DNA of 64,000 nt from Symsagittifera roscoffensis (lineage: Eukaryota; Xenacoelomorpha; Acoela; Convolutidae), in the NCBI RefSeq assembly GCF_963678635.1, contig NC_087064.1:21500509-21564508 (forward strand), in the 5' to 3' direction. The notes under the pieces were generated by a model, which ran no database searches, was not told where the DNA came from, and was given only the letters and a program-made list of their open reading frames with translations. Positions 1 through 13,705 of the stretch are shown here, one piece after another (position 1 is the first letter of the stretch; every line of letters starts with the position of its first letter). The position numbers and the translations under genes were made by a program.

Positions 1-1357
1 GGAGAACTGTGTTTCGATCTGGTTTGGGAATGGCATGAAGATCGTGTTTGGAGGGGATGCCTTGTAACTCGGATCTGTACGTATACTTGAACATCGAGAT
101 GGTCATTGGTCTGATTCAATGAAGTCCTTTTCTGCGAAGTCAAGTCGTACTCTAAATCCTTTATGAGTCGTGGTTGTGAGCGGCATGTCAGTTGTATTTA
201 GCCATTCTGTAGGTTGGGTGTGATGGGGTTGTCTAGTCTTTGGATGCTCGTTTTTGTAGTTAATCGTGATCTATGTACTGCATATTATAATTTACATTTT
301 ATAAATTTTTGTTAATTCTATTTTTTAGTTATGATTTTGATGATTTAATTTCGCAAAAGCGTTTTAGTTTTAGTTCAGTTATTTTTAAGAGTTACTCACA
401 CTTGAGTACCTCTTGTCAAAAATAGTGATGTGGTCACAAAGCGTGGATGTAGCACGGTGGGTTAGGCCGGCTATAGAGCATGCAGGACGTCCTCTCTGGT
501 GGGTTAGGCCAGGAAGGGTAGTATAATTTCGTGCTGGTTTTTTAAGGGGTCCTGTTTTGTGTTAACATTTTTGTTAAATTGATTTTTGTTTTCCTTTTGT
601 TTCGTTGATTTTATCCTTTTCTCAAAAATCAAATTGTTTTTGGTTTGGGTTTGTCTTGCGACTTTTTGGTGTTTTATTGTTTCTTTTTTTGACCTGGTAA
701 TAGTCTTCAAAAGAAAAAATTATCCAGTTTTAAGCTGGTTTAATCCGGTTAGGGTACCGTGGGTTTTCTTTTCTTAGTCATGCTGTTAGTTTATGGTTTC
801 TGATGTTTAGTAAGCTGCGTTGGTTAGTTTGGTTATTATATAATTCCATTCCAACCGGGTTAAAGGAAAAGTGGAAACTTGTTATTGCTTGTTTGAGTGG
901 TTGTTAGTGCAAACTTAAAACTTGATTTCATTATTTTAAACAATTCTTCGTTGGCGAGCTGTGCGATTGTGGATAGAATTTCTGTGCGTTTGAACAGAAG
1001 TTATAGAAAAGGTTAGTAATGCATTTAATTGTATGAATTTACTGCTTTTAAGACTAAATTTTACTGCTTTTGATATTGAAAAGTATAAATTGATTTTCAT
1101 CGTATTTAAATTTACTACATTTGGGGAAATAATTTAGAAATGAATTTTCCACTTTGAATTACTTTTTACTGCATCATTCAGTGCTTTTGCTTTAAAAGAG
1201 TTTAATATGGAAAATAGAGTTTATATTTTTATTTGTCTTTTCTTGTTTTGAAGGGTGATCGTGGTGTGAAGACTAAAGAAAATGCAAATTACTGAATAAA
1301 ATGGTTAGTTTTATTTTGAATTAGTTAGTTTGAAAATTATTAAATTCATAGTTACTT
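1..1357 (-). other. 3' non-coding region of element A
   Basis: No gene. Aligns to 51648-53010 of the intact copy. Conserved patches: repeated TTTACTGC (the complement of the GCAGTAAA motif) between 1035 and 1185, a TACTAACC branch-like site plus a pyrimidine tract and CGCACAG/AAATTC near 975-1020, and the palindrome cluster at 454-512 flanked by two GGTGGGTTAGGCC repeats. Confidence 0.8.
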
Positions 1358-3159
1358 TTAGTCGTCGGGGAAAAAGCCGTGAGGGAAAACATTGTGAATA
1401 GCGTCTGATGTAGTTAGTAATTTTGCTAGTATGCGTATTATATTTTAAGTTAGCAGCAGTGGCCAAAACAATTGCAGTGCACTTATGGTTTTTAGTTATT
1501 CGGTGCCTACTGCAAACTCATGAGGTGTGTTTTGGATTAGATTGTAAAATTTGTGATTGTATTTAGTGTTGTGGATGAATTCTAAAATGGGTACCTCTAT
1601 GGGTTGAATATATTCATGCGGAATTATCAGGGGTCGGGATTTTTCGTCGATGAAGGTCTTCCTGAAGGGACAAAATGTATACATTTGAGTGACTGGATCA
1701 TAATTCCGGAGGATGCCTTGGAAGTTAGTATTTTTAATGCAAAACGCGAAGTTTAGAAAAAATGATGAACTGTATTTGGAATTATTGATTTTAAATCTGT
1801 GGTGAGGTTGTCGTGATGGTGTGTGTAAATGAAAATGGTTTTGAAAAAAAACGATAATAAGTATAAGTATGTGTTTGCTTAGTTCTCAACATGATGTCGT
1901 GTGAGCAGTGCAAATCGCGTTCTTTTGGTGTCAAGAAGTGAAAGGTTTGTGAAAATGTTTCAAATTTTTCGTGAAAAGGTTCATACGCTTGAATGTCTGA
2001 TAGTGCTTCTGAAATGATGTGATCATGCTTTTTATCTATTGAACTGAGTGTAAAGATGTAAGGCGTTTGGATGAAAAAGTTTTCGATTAGTTGCGGGTTG
2101 GCAAACTTGTCGTCCTTGAGGAATTGATTGAGTCGGATGATATTATGGTCATAGTGCACGATGGAATATTCGTTAGCTCGGGTGCGGTGAATGTTTTTAG
2201 TAATTTTTTATATCCTACGTATGTAAATTGTATTGTCGGGGAGTGAGTGCTGTGGTTAATCTGAATAATTCGTCCTTATTTCTTTCAATATCGATAGTGG
2301 TGTTATAGAGTGGTAGCGTAAGGGGGTTAGTGAAATTATAATAAGCTGTCCAATGAAGTGTGGGTATTAATACATGTTCATCTACAAAGTGATGTGGTTC
2401 AGGGTTAGGGTCGGATTGATTTAGTGTATATTGGGGAAATAAAGGTAGGGTTATTTGAAGAAATTTTGTAGTATTGGTATGGTCTGGATGGTTGATATAT
2501 TCTCGGGCGGTTCCGGGTTTGGATGGGAATGGGTGATTTGGGAATTTACGTTTAAAAGTTCTATAAGCACGGTTAGTACTATTGGATGATTCTGTTGAAG
2601 TGGATGAATGAGCTAATGATGGAGTATAATCTGAAATTGGTGTAGGTGTTGGCGGATTTGATGATTTTATTGTTGATGATAATTGGTGAATAGTTAGGGT
2701 GTGGGGAGATAACAATTGTTGTTGGAGCGTTATAAAAATAAATAGTTCTTCGGAAATTTGAATATTATCTGGGGAGTTGTTGGTGGAGCGTTCATTATTG
2801 AATGGGGAGTAGGTTGGGGTTACTTGAGAAGGAGTGTAGCGAGATGTATGTTGTCTTTGAGTTTGGATAGGTCAGAAAGGGGGTTTTGAGAAGATTGTTG
2901 AGCTAGTCGGGGTATGAGTAGAAGGGGATGGTTCGGAATCTGCGAACTCATCGGGAGTTTTGATATCAGAATTATTGAATTGTGAAATAGTTGTATAAAT
3001 TGTGATATCTGAGTTAGTGTCAGAATTCATGCCTGATGATGTATAAGCTTGTGGTGAATCAGGTGGCGGAAAAGCAAAAAGTGGGATAATAGGGAGTGAA
3101 TTTTGGAGGTTGGCAGGGTGGGACTTTGATCGGTGGAGTGATCCAATTTGTCTGCTCAT
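1358..3159 (-). pseudogene. Terminal ORF pseudogene of element A
   Basis: Starts MSRQIGSLHRSKSHPANLQ and matches the 597-aa ORF at 49854-51647. It is broken into at least four frames (3261-2872, 2715-2215, 2159-1791, 1684-1496). The conserved C-terminal part includes YDHNIIR, RDLHCSHDIMLRTKQTHTY, PLIIPHEYIQPIEVPILEF and NTPHEFAVGTE. It ends in FFPDD and a TAA at 1358. Several frameshifts; not functional. Confidence 0.82.
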
Positions 3160-4975
3160 CGTTGGCCAAAAAAAATGATTATTTTGAGACTGAAAAGTGG
3201 TGGTATGGGGCTGTTCAATGATTTGTTCGTATGTGTCGTCAATTGGCTGGCGTTGTGTCACTATATGTTGGATGGGGCTTTGTATGTGGCTGGGTTCTAA
3301 TGTGATGTTTTATATTGGATTTAGAATATGTACCTATCGATTGTATATCGATATTTGGATTGCGGGCTATAGCTCGAATGCTTTAAGGTGAAAACTTTTT
3401 TAATGGTGGAATTAATGTTGGGTATTGTGTTAGTAGATAGTATTTATCTTCGTCGGGATTTAATTGTACAACGTTGTGGCTGTTTTCTGATCCACATGTT
3501 ACTGCTGTGTCCCAAAAATATGCTCGTCTTGAGAGTGTATAAACAAAATATACTTTATTTTTTGTAGAATATGGGGATCCTTTTGTAACATCTTTTATCT
3601 TCAAAACGTATAAAGGTGATACTTGTTTGGTACAAGTAAAATACCATAAAATATTTCCTTCATAATCAATAAAATTTGATCTATTTCCGGATAACAAATA
3701 TCCTGCATATGGTATTTTGAGAACTGCTAGTGCTAGTGACTGTAGAATTTGTGTTCTTTCAAGTTCACATAATTGGTGTAAAGTTTCTAATTCTGGGAGT
3801 GACATTTCTTGAAAAATTCTGCTTATTGTGTAATCTAGTTTCATGTCTAAATGTATATCATAGTGAATTGCGCCAAAATATGTGCGGTTCATGAGTGATA
3901 GTTCTTGTAACCGTGTACTATCGGCGTCTTGTGGTTTTAATTTTCCACCTATTCTTCCTATGTTTTTCTGAAATTTTACTGAGACATGAGGGTTTCCTTC
4001 GGTAGGTGAATGAGATGTGGCCATAATGTCTACAATTGGATGTCCTGTATTCATGTCGAAACCATGTTCGTATTCAACAAGGATTTCTGAGTACCGTGTT
4101 TTGTAAATTGGTTTTTTATATTTACATGCTAGTTCTGTTTCCGGGTATATTTGAAATCGTGTTAGTTTATTTTCTATAATGTGGAGGTTTCTAAATTTGT
4201 TGTTATTGTTTCTGATTTGATCAGGATTGACTTCGTCTAATGGGATTGATTCAATAAATTAATTTTGGTGAAATTTAATCATTCTAGCGTGTATTTTTGC
4301 GACTTGAAAAACTGTGCATGTTTCTTCAGGAAACCATACAATGGTTGCTTGTGTGCGTGTTGTAGGATCGCAATATCCTTGGTCATTTTTGCAAGGAAGT
4401 CGAATGCCTTGGTAAAGAATTGTGTCGTCTTTTAAATCTCGCGTTAGTTGTACTTTTTCAAGTTGTATTTTCCAGTCGAAAAACATTATTTCTTGATATC
4501 CTTTATTTTTTGTATCTGCTTTGCAATTTGAGGTATCATTGATACCTATATGTGGTATCCAGTGTTTATCATGTCGATCGTATGTCAATCTTCCGTGTGT
4601 TCCATGAAAGGGGAAATTTCTGTATAGTCTAATGTGACCTTAGTGTTTTTCAAGTTCTGCTTGATGTGCTAAGTCTGGGAAAACTTGAAAATTTACAAGT
4701 TTTCTTTTCATTCCGTCGCTTTGTGTTAAATTTAATCGTCTAAGTTCATTCTTACACTCTTGAGAACTAAGATGTAGTAATCTTTCTATATTACTTTGAT
4801 AGGAAAAATTGTGGTCTAGTCGGTTTTTATTTCCGTTTAAGACTTGCGAGCAATGTACTTTCTTTTCGGAAAATTTTGCTGTAAACTTGCATCCTGTTAA
4901 TGTTGTTGATCGGGCTTTTGAGTATAGTGTGGCTACTAAGTTTGTTGTTTCTATGGCTTGTGGTTCGGATTCGCA
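3156..4975 (-). pseudogene. env pseudogene, main part
   Basis: Continues env from about residue 63 to the C-terminus in broken frames (4588-4259 and 4054-3383 are the longest). Conserved landmarks are RLTYDRHDKHWIPHIGIN, CDPTTRTQATIVWFPEE, QEMSLPELETLHQLCELERT and YAGYLLSGNRSNF. Homology stops short around the membrane anchor: the segment equivalent to 49010-49730 of the intact copy is missing between about 3380 and 3290. The stop overlaps the start of the terminal ORF in an ATGA, as in the intact copy. Confidence 0.85.
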
Positions 4976-5641
4976 GGTTTAAAATATGGTGTTTTTGTGA
5001 AGTAGTCAGTGTTTCTTTTTTTGCTGCTTATTATGTTGTTTATTGATAATTCTTCATCAAGAATTGTGGATTGACATATATCTAGTATATGTAATATATT
5101 ATTGACTCGATATGCTACTTCATTTGTGGGTGAAGTTGTAGCATTTGTTTCGCAGTATCCTATGAGTCCTAAGTGTAGTGTTATCTGGTATGGTGAATTG
5201 TTATATACGTGTATTGAAATAATATCTGAATTTGAATGTTTCATATAATTTATGGATGAAATTGTGATTCGGAAAAAAATTATGGATGGATTTAAATTCA
5301 AGGTCTGACATAAAGAGATGTTGTTTGTTTTGGTCTTTATCGTACTGGTGGATTTGTTTGATTGAAAGGTTGTATACATTTCCTGATAGTGTTTTCAGGT
5401 ATTTTCGTTCCTGATTGTAAATAGGATAAAATTTGGAGAAAAATGGTGGTTGTTTGTTTAATCTTTGAAAGAATGTTAAGAATGTGTTTTTTGCTCCTGT
5501 GTATTTATCTTTTATATGAAATTTGCTATTTAAAATGTTTATTGCGGGAATATACTTAGTTATAAATGGTATGCCAAGGATATTGTGTTTTATGTCTGTA
5601 ATGTGAAATGTTTGTTTAAATGGTTTATTTATTATTTTATT
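4976..5641 (-). pseudogene. pol protease-RT linker fragment, unit 4
   Basis: Second copy of the linker fragment of unit 3, differing by a few substitutions and small indels. It ends at the same pol-to-env junction. Confidence 0.8.
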
Positions 5642-6022
5642 CCGTGTGTTCCGTGGAAGGGAAAATTTCTGTATAGTCCAATGCGACCTTGGTGTTTTTC
5701 AAATTCTGCTTGATGTGCTAATTCTGGGAAAACTTGAAAATTTACAATTTTTCTATTCATTCCGTCGCTTTGTGTTAAGTTTAATCGTCTAAGTTCATTC
5801 TTACACTCTTGAGGGCTAAGATGTAGTAATCTTTCTTTATTACCTTGATAGGAAAATTCGTGGTCTAGTCGGTTTTTTTTCCGTTTAAGACTTGCGAGCA
5901 ATGTACTTTCTTTTCGGAAAATGTTGCTGTAAACTTGCATCCTGTTAATGTTGTTGATCGGGCTTTTGAGTATAGTGCGGCTACTAAGTTTGTTGTTTCT
6001 ATGGCTTGTGGTTCGGATTCGC
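5642..6022 (-). pseudogene. env internal fragment, unit 3
   Basis: Homologous to env residues of about 63-189. It lacks the signal peptide and ends at the repeated env-to-pol junction. Confidence 0.8.
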
Positions 6023-6689
6023 AGGTTTAAAATATGGTGTTTTTGTGAAGTAGTCAGTGTTTCTTTTTTTGCTGCTTATTATGTTGTTTATTGATAATTC
6101 TTCATTAAGAATTGTGGATTGACATATATCTAGTAATTGTAATATATTATTGACTCGATATGCTACTTCATTTGTGGGTGAAGTTGTAGCATTTGTTTCG
6201 CAGTATCCTAAGAGTCCTAAGGGTAGTGTTATCTGGTATGGTGAATTGTTATATACGTGTAATGAAATAATATCTGAATTTGAATGTTTCATATATTTTA
6301 TGGATAAAATTGTGATTCGGAAAAAATTATGGATGGATTTAAATTCAAGGTCTGACATAAAGAGATGTTGTTTGTTTTGGTCTTTATCGTACTGGTGGAC
6401 TAGTTTGATTGAAAGGTTGTATACATTTCCTGATAGTGTTTTCAGGTATTTTCGTTCTTGATTGTAAATAGGATAAAATTAGGAGAAAAATGGTGGTTGT
6501 TTGTTTAATCTTTGAAAGAATGCTAAGAATGTGTTTTTTGTTCCTGTGTATTTATCTTTTAAATGAAATTTGCTATTTAAAATGTTTATTGCGGAAATAT
6601 ACTTAGTTATAAATGGTATGCCAATGATATTGTGTTTTATGTCTGTAATGTGAAATGTTTGTTTAAATGGTTTATTTATTATTTTATTC
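6023..6689 (-). pseudogene. pol protease-RT linker fragment, unit 3
   Basis: Contains the open frame MSDLEFKSIHNFFRITI..., homologous to the pol linker at about 41060-41395 of the intact copy. It runs to TPYFKP and then joins env sequence out of frame. No catalytic residues. Confidence 0.8.
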
Positions 6690-7245
6690 CGTGTGTTCCA
6701 TGAAAGGGGAAATTTCTGTATAGTCTAATGTGACCTTGGTGTTTTTCAAGTTCTGCTTGATGTGCTAAGTCAGGGAAAACTTGAAAATTTACAAGTTTTT
6801 TATTCATTCCGTCGCTTTGTGTTAAATTTAATCGTCTCAGTTCATTCTTACACTCTTGAGTGCTAAGATGTAGTAATCTTTCTATATTACTTTGATAGGA
6901 AAATTTGTGGTCTAGTCGGTTTTTATTTCTATTTAAGTCTTGCGAGCAATGTACTTTCTTTTCGAAAAATGTTGCTGTAAACTTGCATCCTGTTAATGTT
7001 GTTGATCGGGCTATTGAGTATAGTGTGGCTACTAAGTTTGTTGTTTCTATGGCTTGTGGTTCGGATTCGCATTGTGTGACTTGATATATAGCGCATTTGT
7101 GTAGTGTTTTTTGTTCATTTTCTTCACAATCATAGTGTGATACTAACAAATCCTGAGGTCCTGTACGAGGGGATGGATTTGTATGTTGTTTGGAAAAAAT
7201 TAGAAAAAGAATGTGTTGAAACGTAAATATCTTTAAAATATACAT
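6690..7245 (-). pseudogene. env N-terminal fragment, unit 2
   Basis: An open 188-codon fragment beginning MYILKIFTFQHILFLIF with a signal-peptide-like start and four early Cys residues. It is homologous to the first ~189 residues of the env-like protein at 47239. It ends at the second copy of the env-to-pol junction and picks up a short foreign tail and stop. Confidence 0.85.
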
Positions 7246-8354
7246 GTGTATGATAATCCGGAGTATGGGTTATAAAATGTGATATAACCAATTGTGTTTT
7301 TGGTGTATCTATCGTATTTATATATTACTTCAGTTGTTATAAATGGAGGAGGTAGTGATTGAGCTGTTATGTTTGCTGGACTTAGGGGAAAATGGTGTTG
7401 AACAATATTATTAAGTTTGACTGTGATTTCAAATTTTAATTGTAGCCTGTTTTGTTGAAGTATTTGAATGTTATGTTCTTGGATATCTTAATGGACATCT
7501 TGTCTATATTGTAGTCTATTAAGTGCCCAACTATGGAGTCGGTTACTTTCTTGATGTTATCCAAATAGTGGGGGAGGTGCTACGGAAATATTCCAATCTA
7601 ATCGTATAGGGATATTTGACGATGATTGCTCTCGGTATCTATCGTCGAGGTTGTTTGGAAAATTTAAAGGTAAAAGTGTCGGTGAGACTTGACTTATTGA
7701 TGGTGTTGACGGAAGTGAGAGTGTTTCTGGTAAGGATGATAGCGTTGTATCAGAAGAAATATCTATTGGTTCATTTACTATATTCGGTTCACCTTGAGTA
7801 TATGAGTGTGTTGTCCAATATGGTGGTTGTTCTGTGGTGTCTGGGGGATTAAAAGGGTTTTCTCGGAATTGTTGTGGTGTTGGGGTTGAACCTAGGTAGT
7901 CTGAGGGTATATTGGAGGTGCTATGTTGTAAAAGAATTGTGGAAGTTTCTGGTAGTGTACTGCTTGAAAGTTCTGAGGTAGTTGGTGTTGGTGATTGGGG
8001 TATGTTAAAATGAACTCTGGGGGTTTGAAAATTTCTATTTCGTCTTGGATGTTTGATTTGTCTATTTATTTCAAATGTATTTTGATTTTGACTATTATGT
8101 CTTACTCGATTTAAGTCTTGTTGCAAGGTGGGATATAAGTTATATGTTGGTTCACTTAAAGATGCTTGTCGATGAACTGGTTCTAATGGTTCGGATAAGC
8201 GTGCGTGTCGTTCTTCAAAGGTGTATGGATTATCTTGAAAAGAAATGCGTGTTGATGATTGGGGATTGTTTGTAGTTGTAGGTGTTATTGGACTTTCTTG
8301 GGATGTAGTTGGTGGGGGCTGGTTTGGTGGTGGTTGATTAGCAATTTTGGAAAA
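7233..8354 (-). pseudogene. Met-less P/S/T-rich ORF homologue, unit 2
   Basis: Near-identical partner of 14251-15372. It opens after a TAG, contains no ATG-based start before the conserved SKIA block, is interrupted by the same TAA (7557-7559) after LFG, and ends at a TAA at 7233 that overlaps the env start at 7245. Confidence 0.75.
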
Positions 8355-8398
8355 CTATCTGAATTTTAAATTTTACTGGAAAATTTGTGTTTATTTTA

Positions 8399-8560
8399 TT
8401 ATTCTTCAATAAAAAATATCAAGAGAATAGTTGCTAGGGCAAAGCTGACTATTCTCTTTTTTATACATTTGCACATTGTCATGATAAGGGAGATTAAAAA
8501 TGTGAGAAAAATTATGAATAAAAGAAAAATATCTGTTCGACTGAAAGTAGTTCGTATCAT
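8399..8560 (-). CDS. Small membrane ORF 2 homologue, unit 2 (53 aa)
   Basis: An open frame MIRTTFSRTDIFLLF followed by a membrane-like segment, CKCIKK, SFALATI and a final hydrophobic stretch ending EE. Full-length match to the 62-aa ORF at 45921-46109. Two hydrophobic segments flank a short basic, cysteine-bearing loop, so a small hairpin-type membrane protein is plausible. Unknown family. Confidence 0.55.
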   Translation of the reverse strand: MIRTTFSRTDIFLLFIIFLTFLISLIMTMCKCIKKRIVSFALATILLIFFIEE

Positions 8561-8627
8561 TTAGATAGATTATACGTATTCGTACCTGTAGATGTGGTCA
8601 AGGATTTGGTAGAGTTGAAGATATATT

Positions 8628-8801
8628 TCAAATAGGGAACAGAAAATTAAAAAAAGATTGCAAAAAAATTATAGAAATTATTATTAGAGATTCAAAAGTA
8701 TCAATGAAAAAGTATATCAAAAATTTAAATAGATTGAAAAATTTTGTGAAAAGGTTTAGAAGTTTTTGTTTTATGTGATCAACTGTATTGGAAAGAAGCA
8801 T
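8628..8801 (-). pseudogene. Small hydrophobic ORF 1 homologue, unit 2
   Basis: Same 57-residue truncated frame as in unit 1 (15646-15819), starting MLLSNTVDHIKQ. It carries a Phe/Ile-rich hydrophobic run and the same early stop. Confidence 0.6.
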
Positions 8802-9414
8802 TTAAGAAATGATTCGTTCGTCGAATATTTTTTAAAGTTTTGAGACGAAATTCAAGTGTGGTCGGATTATTTATTGATTTTTTGACAGGTGGGTTGAGTT
8901 TTGTCAAAAATTGTTGAGGGCTATATTTTTGGTGTTTGGGAGGTCTTTATAGTATTGTTTTCATTTGTTTGATAAATGGGGGTATCTTTGGAATATTTGT
9001 ACTTTAGGCCAAATGATCATGGGCCTTTCTTATTTTAGGCTAATTTGCCATTTTTGGTTGGGGGACTTTTGAGGTCTGAATTAGGGAAAATTTAGTTGAT
9101 TTTTGCATAATCTGATAGGGGATGGTTATAATATTGAAGTAGTGTTTATTTTAGTTGTCAAGTTTTAGTAAGTTGCTTATTTTTGACCTGGAGGTTGTAA
9201 AGTTATGATTATAGATATGCCTGGAGATTAATTTCTATTGGCTAAAAAAGTTTGTGTTAGAGATATAAAGGTGACAATTTGAACGTTTTCTATTGGCTGA
9301 ATTTGAACTAGAATTGATCGAGGTTCTTTTCAGCATGTTTTTACAAAAAAAAATTTGAAGGTTTAAAGTGATCAAAAAGAATGTTTGCGGTAATCTAAAT
9401 TATTAAAGTTGTTT

Positions 9415-12400
9415 CTAAAATTCAACTTTCTTTAATATTTTAGACTGTGGGTTGAATGTTTTATAGTTTTTCCGTGGTTGACTTCTAAGACGTGATGATT
9501 GTCTATGTTTGAATTTTTGTTGTTGATCCTGTGGTAAAATTTATTCTGTTAGTTTTCGATTTTTTTTTCTTTATGAGGTATTTTTGGTTCTGGTGTGTTT
9601 GATCTTTGAGGGTCTATATTTTGCTGTTGAAATGTTTTTGTATTTTTTGTGGTATTAACGTTTTGATTTTGTTCTATTTGTGGGTTATTTTGAACGATGT
9701 GTAAACCTGTGAAAGAATATAATTGAGTTATTTTGCGGAGTTCCTTTTGATATTTCTGGAGATATTTTTTGGATATTCCTTTTTGTGTATCAAAATTAGG
9801 TATTAAAACAAAAGTTCCTTTTTTTAAGTCTGTGGCTGGCATGAAGCGTGATTAATTTGACTATTTATATTTTGCCTTTGTAACAATTTTTTGGTTACTT
9901 TTTGGTAGATTTCATTGTGTTTTTTATCTCTTTTTAAAATCCATTCGGTATGTGTACCGGAAGCTAATTTCAAAATATGTGGATGATGAAAGTGGTCTTC
10001 ATCATGTGTGTGTAAGGGTAGGTTATAACAAATTGAATCTTTGTTCGGTTGACAATAACCTTGTGCGTTTTAATGAGCGTTTGCTGTAAACATGATTGGT
10101 TTTCGTGGCCTTTGATTAAAAACCATTTCGTTTGGTGACATACCTAAAGTTGTTGTGATTTGTGAATTATAGGATAATGGGAATAATTTTACATCTGTTG
10201 ACCAGTCAGTGTATCGTGTATCATTTCCATTAATGATGCATCTAAGATATTGTTGTAGTGAACGATTCATACCTTCGACTAATACATTTGAGCAAGGTGC
10301 GTGAGATGTACGTGATTTATGTTTAATATTACACAGGTGGCATAATGTGATGATTTCGTTGTTAATGGGTTCAATTCCATTATCTGTGACTAGTATTTCT
10401 GGTAGTATGAATTTAGCTATCCAATGTTCGTAAAGTGTTGTGTATGCGTAATAAGAGTTACAATGTGGTACTGGGTTGAGTGCTATGTAGTGTGTAAATG
10501 CCTCAACAATTACCATAATAAAAGAATTTCCTTCGGAGGATGGTGAAATTGGTCCTTTTGTGTCGAATGAAATTGTATGATTGAAATATAGACTTTGTCC
10601 TTTTAAATCTTGTTTTATTGCTATTTGCTTTTGATTGGGATAAGGTTTGCTTAATTGACATATTATGCAATCGTTGCATAATAATTTAATCCAAATTGGT
10701 GCATTTGGGAAGTAAAAATTTTGTCTAAAATTTGAATCTGTCTTTTCTGATCATGAGTGTCCCTTTGTATGTTGTATATGGGATATGTTAAATGCTATCA
10801 GCGTCATGCTGAGGGGGAGACAGGGTACTTTAAAATTGGGTGTTTGATATTATAAAAGGTCTGTAATTTCATTAATAGTTGTCTTTTTATTTTTTCTAAA
10901 GTATCTGAGAAGTGTTTTATTTCCTAATATTGTTGTATCAGCTTTTGTTGGTTTCGTTTTATACTTGTGCCATGTTTTGAGTTGTCGAATTACGGGATCA
11001 AGGTTTTGATATTTTTGTAATAACTGTAGTGTAATTTTTTTATTGGTGGTAGAAAAATATTTTCAACTTCTAATTTTGATAAAGGAATTGTGTCGAGTGG
11101 GTCATGGAGATCAAAAACTTGACTGATTGTGTATTTTGAATCATTTATTGTGTCCTGATAAATTTGATTTGTCATTTAAGTTTTCTTTTTCTATCAATGG
11201 AAAGGTGTTTTTTTTTGGGTGGTTGTTTTTATGTTTGATTATTTTTTGTTGAGTATTATTTTTTATCCAATGTGAATAAGGAATTGGTTTGAATGTGGAT
11301 GTTCCTAATAGATCTACCTCATAATGATTATTTTAACAATCTAAACAGAGTGGAAATGTTGTAAGTTTTTTATTTGTGACTGATCTATATCAGTTTTTAC
11401 TGCGTATTTGCATTCTAATCTAGGTGATGTTTCATTTTTTGCATGATAGAATTTAATATTTTGTGGTATTTCAACTGTAGTTTGTCGTGTAAGTAGTTCA
11501 GGTGGTGTATTTCTACTTAATGTATCTGGTAGTGCAACATTTTTTCCTGCCGTCCAAACTATATGTAAGTTTGAGAATTTCATTAAAAGTAATTGAAATC
11601 TGTAAACTCTATGGTTTGTGGGTTTGTTGAGTATAAGTGGGTTTGTTGAGTATAAGTGGGTTTGATTTCTGTGTAAAAAGAAATAAAATAGGTTTATGAT
11701 CTGTAAATAGAACTGTTGGATGTTTTGATCCAAGTATTAGAAATTCTTATTCGGTAAGTGTGTATATTATAGCTGTGCATTCTCTCATGAGAGTAGAGAG
11801 TCGTAGTTCAGCTTGTGTAAATAAGCAAGAATTTGCTGATATAAGATTCATTTTTCTTGTTCAACTGTGTGATTGTAGCAATGCTGCGCCGATTCCAAAA
11901 TTTGAAGCATCGCACATTGCGTAAAATGGTTGATTTGGATCTGGAATTGTATTTGATATTCATTCTGTTAACAATTTTTTAATTTTTTCGAATCTTGTTT
12001 GATGTTCGGTAGTCCATTCGAAGTTATTTTGCTGTCTAAGGATGTTATAGAAAGGTCTTAAGTATAATTGCATTTTCTATACATAATTATTTAAGAAATT
12101 TAACATTCCAAGGAATTCTTGGATTTTCTTTTTATTTGTGGGTGGTTGAAGTTTCTGAATTCCATGTATCCGTGATTTCAATGGAGTTATAGTGTTTTTT
12201 TTCGATAATGTGGCCACGAAATTTAACGCGTGTTAGGAAAAAATGTGATTTGTCTGGGGCTGCTTTCATGTTTTAATTTTTGAGTATTTGATGATATTGT
12301 TCTAAAATTATAAACATTTCGTCTTTCGTTTGTGACCGCATGAAAACATCATCTAAGTATGTGATTGCATGTTTTTTGAGCATAAGTGGTCTAAAAATTT

Positions 12401-13705
12401 GACTCATAAAAGCTGAAAAAGCTGCTGGTCCTCTGGAAATTCCATAGAATAATCTATTGAACTCGTATTGTTGATTTCCAATAACGAATTGTGTTAATCG
12501 TCGTGATTGTTCATCTAGTGGCATTTGATTGTATGCTCTATTCATATCTGCGCTTGAGAAATATTTACCTTTTATTTTTTTAGAATTACTTGAATAGGTT
12601 CAATGGGCCAATTACATTTAGATTCACCAATTAATGAATTGAGGTATCTAGCATCTAGAACAATTTTTAGTGTTTCTCCCTTAGCTAAGATGATAACTGG
12701 GTTGATAAAGGTGTTACTTTTTGGTTGTTCTTCTTTGTTTACTGGTGATACAATTTCATATTGTTCTAAAATGTCAAGTAGTCTGTTTACTTTATCTTGT
12801 AAATGTATCGGTACTTTACTTGCTCTTTGCTTTTTGAAAATTGCGTCAGGTTTCAAAGGTAAATGTAGTGGTGAACTAATTTTTCCAACATCGAATTTTG
12901 ATGTTCCATAAACTGTTGGAAATTTTAATAATAGTTCGGCTAATTTATCGAGTTTTTTTTGTGTTATTTGAGAAGGTTGAAAATTAAACATTGTTAGAAA
13001 CTTTTGTTGTTCGTCCGTATAATGTGATATTTTAAACGTTGGTTTAAAATATGGTGTTTTTGTGAAGTAGTCAGTGTTTCTTTTTTTGTTGCTTATTATG
13101 TTGTTTATTGATAATTCTTCATCAAGAATTGTGGATTGATATATATCTAGTAATTGTTATATATTATTGACTCGATATGCTACTTCATTTGTGGGTGAAG
13201 TTGTAGCATTTGTTTCGCAGTATCCTAAGAGTCCTAAGGGTAGTGTTATCTGGTATGGTGAATTGTTATATACTTGTAATGAAATAATATCTGAATTTGA
13301 ATGTTTCATATATTTTATGGATGAAATTGTGATTCGGAAAAAAATATGGGTGGATTTAAATTCAAGGTCTGACATAAAGAGATGTTGTTTGTTTTGGTCT
13401 TTATCGTACTGGTGGACTTGTTTGATTGAAAGGTTGAATACATTTCCTGATAGTGTTTTCAGGTATTTTCGTTCCTGATTGTAAATAGGATAAAATTTGG
13501 AGAAAAATGGTGGTTGTTTGTTTAATCTTTGAAAGAATGTTAAGAATGTGTTTTTTGCTCCTGTGTATTTATCTTTTATATGAAATTTGCTATTTAAAAT
13601 GTTTATTGCGGGAATATACTTAGTTATAAATGGTATGCCAAGGATATTGTGTTTTATGTCTGTAATGTGAAATGTTTGTTTAAATGGTTTATTTATTATT
13701 TTATT
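9415..13705 (-). pseudogene. pol pseudogene, unit 2 of element A
   Basis: Begins inside pol, without gag or protease, at the rearrangement junction. It covers the protease-RT linker (13375-13157), RT (12991-12273, with the YLDD motif kept), RNase H (about 12000-11400) and integrase (about 11180-10070, with the first-Asp region and TDNG visible), down to a TAG at 9415. Numerous frameshifts are present, including a local duplication of a short GGGTTTGTTGAGTATAAGT unit near 11630. It cannot encode a working polymerase. Confidence 0.88.

Larger units (their letters stand above)
4594..6689 (-). repeat. 1,048-bp tandem repeat, two copies, inside element A
   Basis: Two consecutive units, 5642-6689 and 4594-5641, each consist of the pol protease-RT linker joined to an internal env N-terminal piece. 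Junction J1 (env to pol) lies at 6690 and 5642. Junction J2 (pol AAACC to env TGCGAATCC) lies at 6023 and 4976. The spacing of both junction types is about 1,048 bp, so the block was duplicated after both junctions had formed. Confidence 0.88.

Noticed and set aside
586..777. Plus-strand open frames across 1-24,000 (for example 6150-6461, 7616-7852, 12603-12911, 15277-15582)
   Set aside because: They lie antisense to element A coding remnants; their repetition simply follows the tandem duplication.
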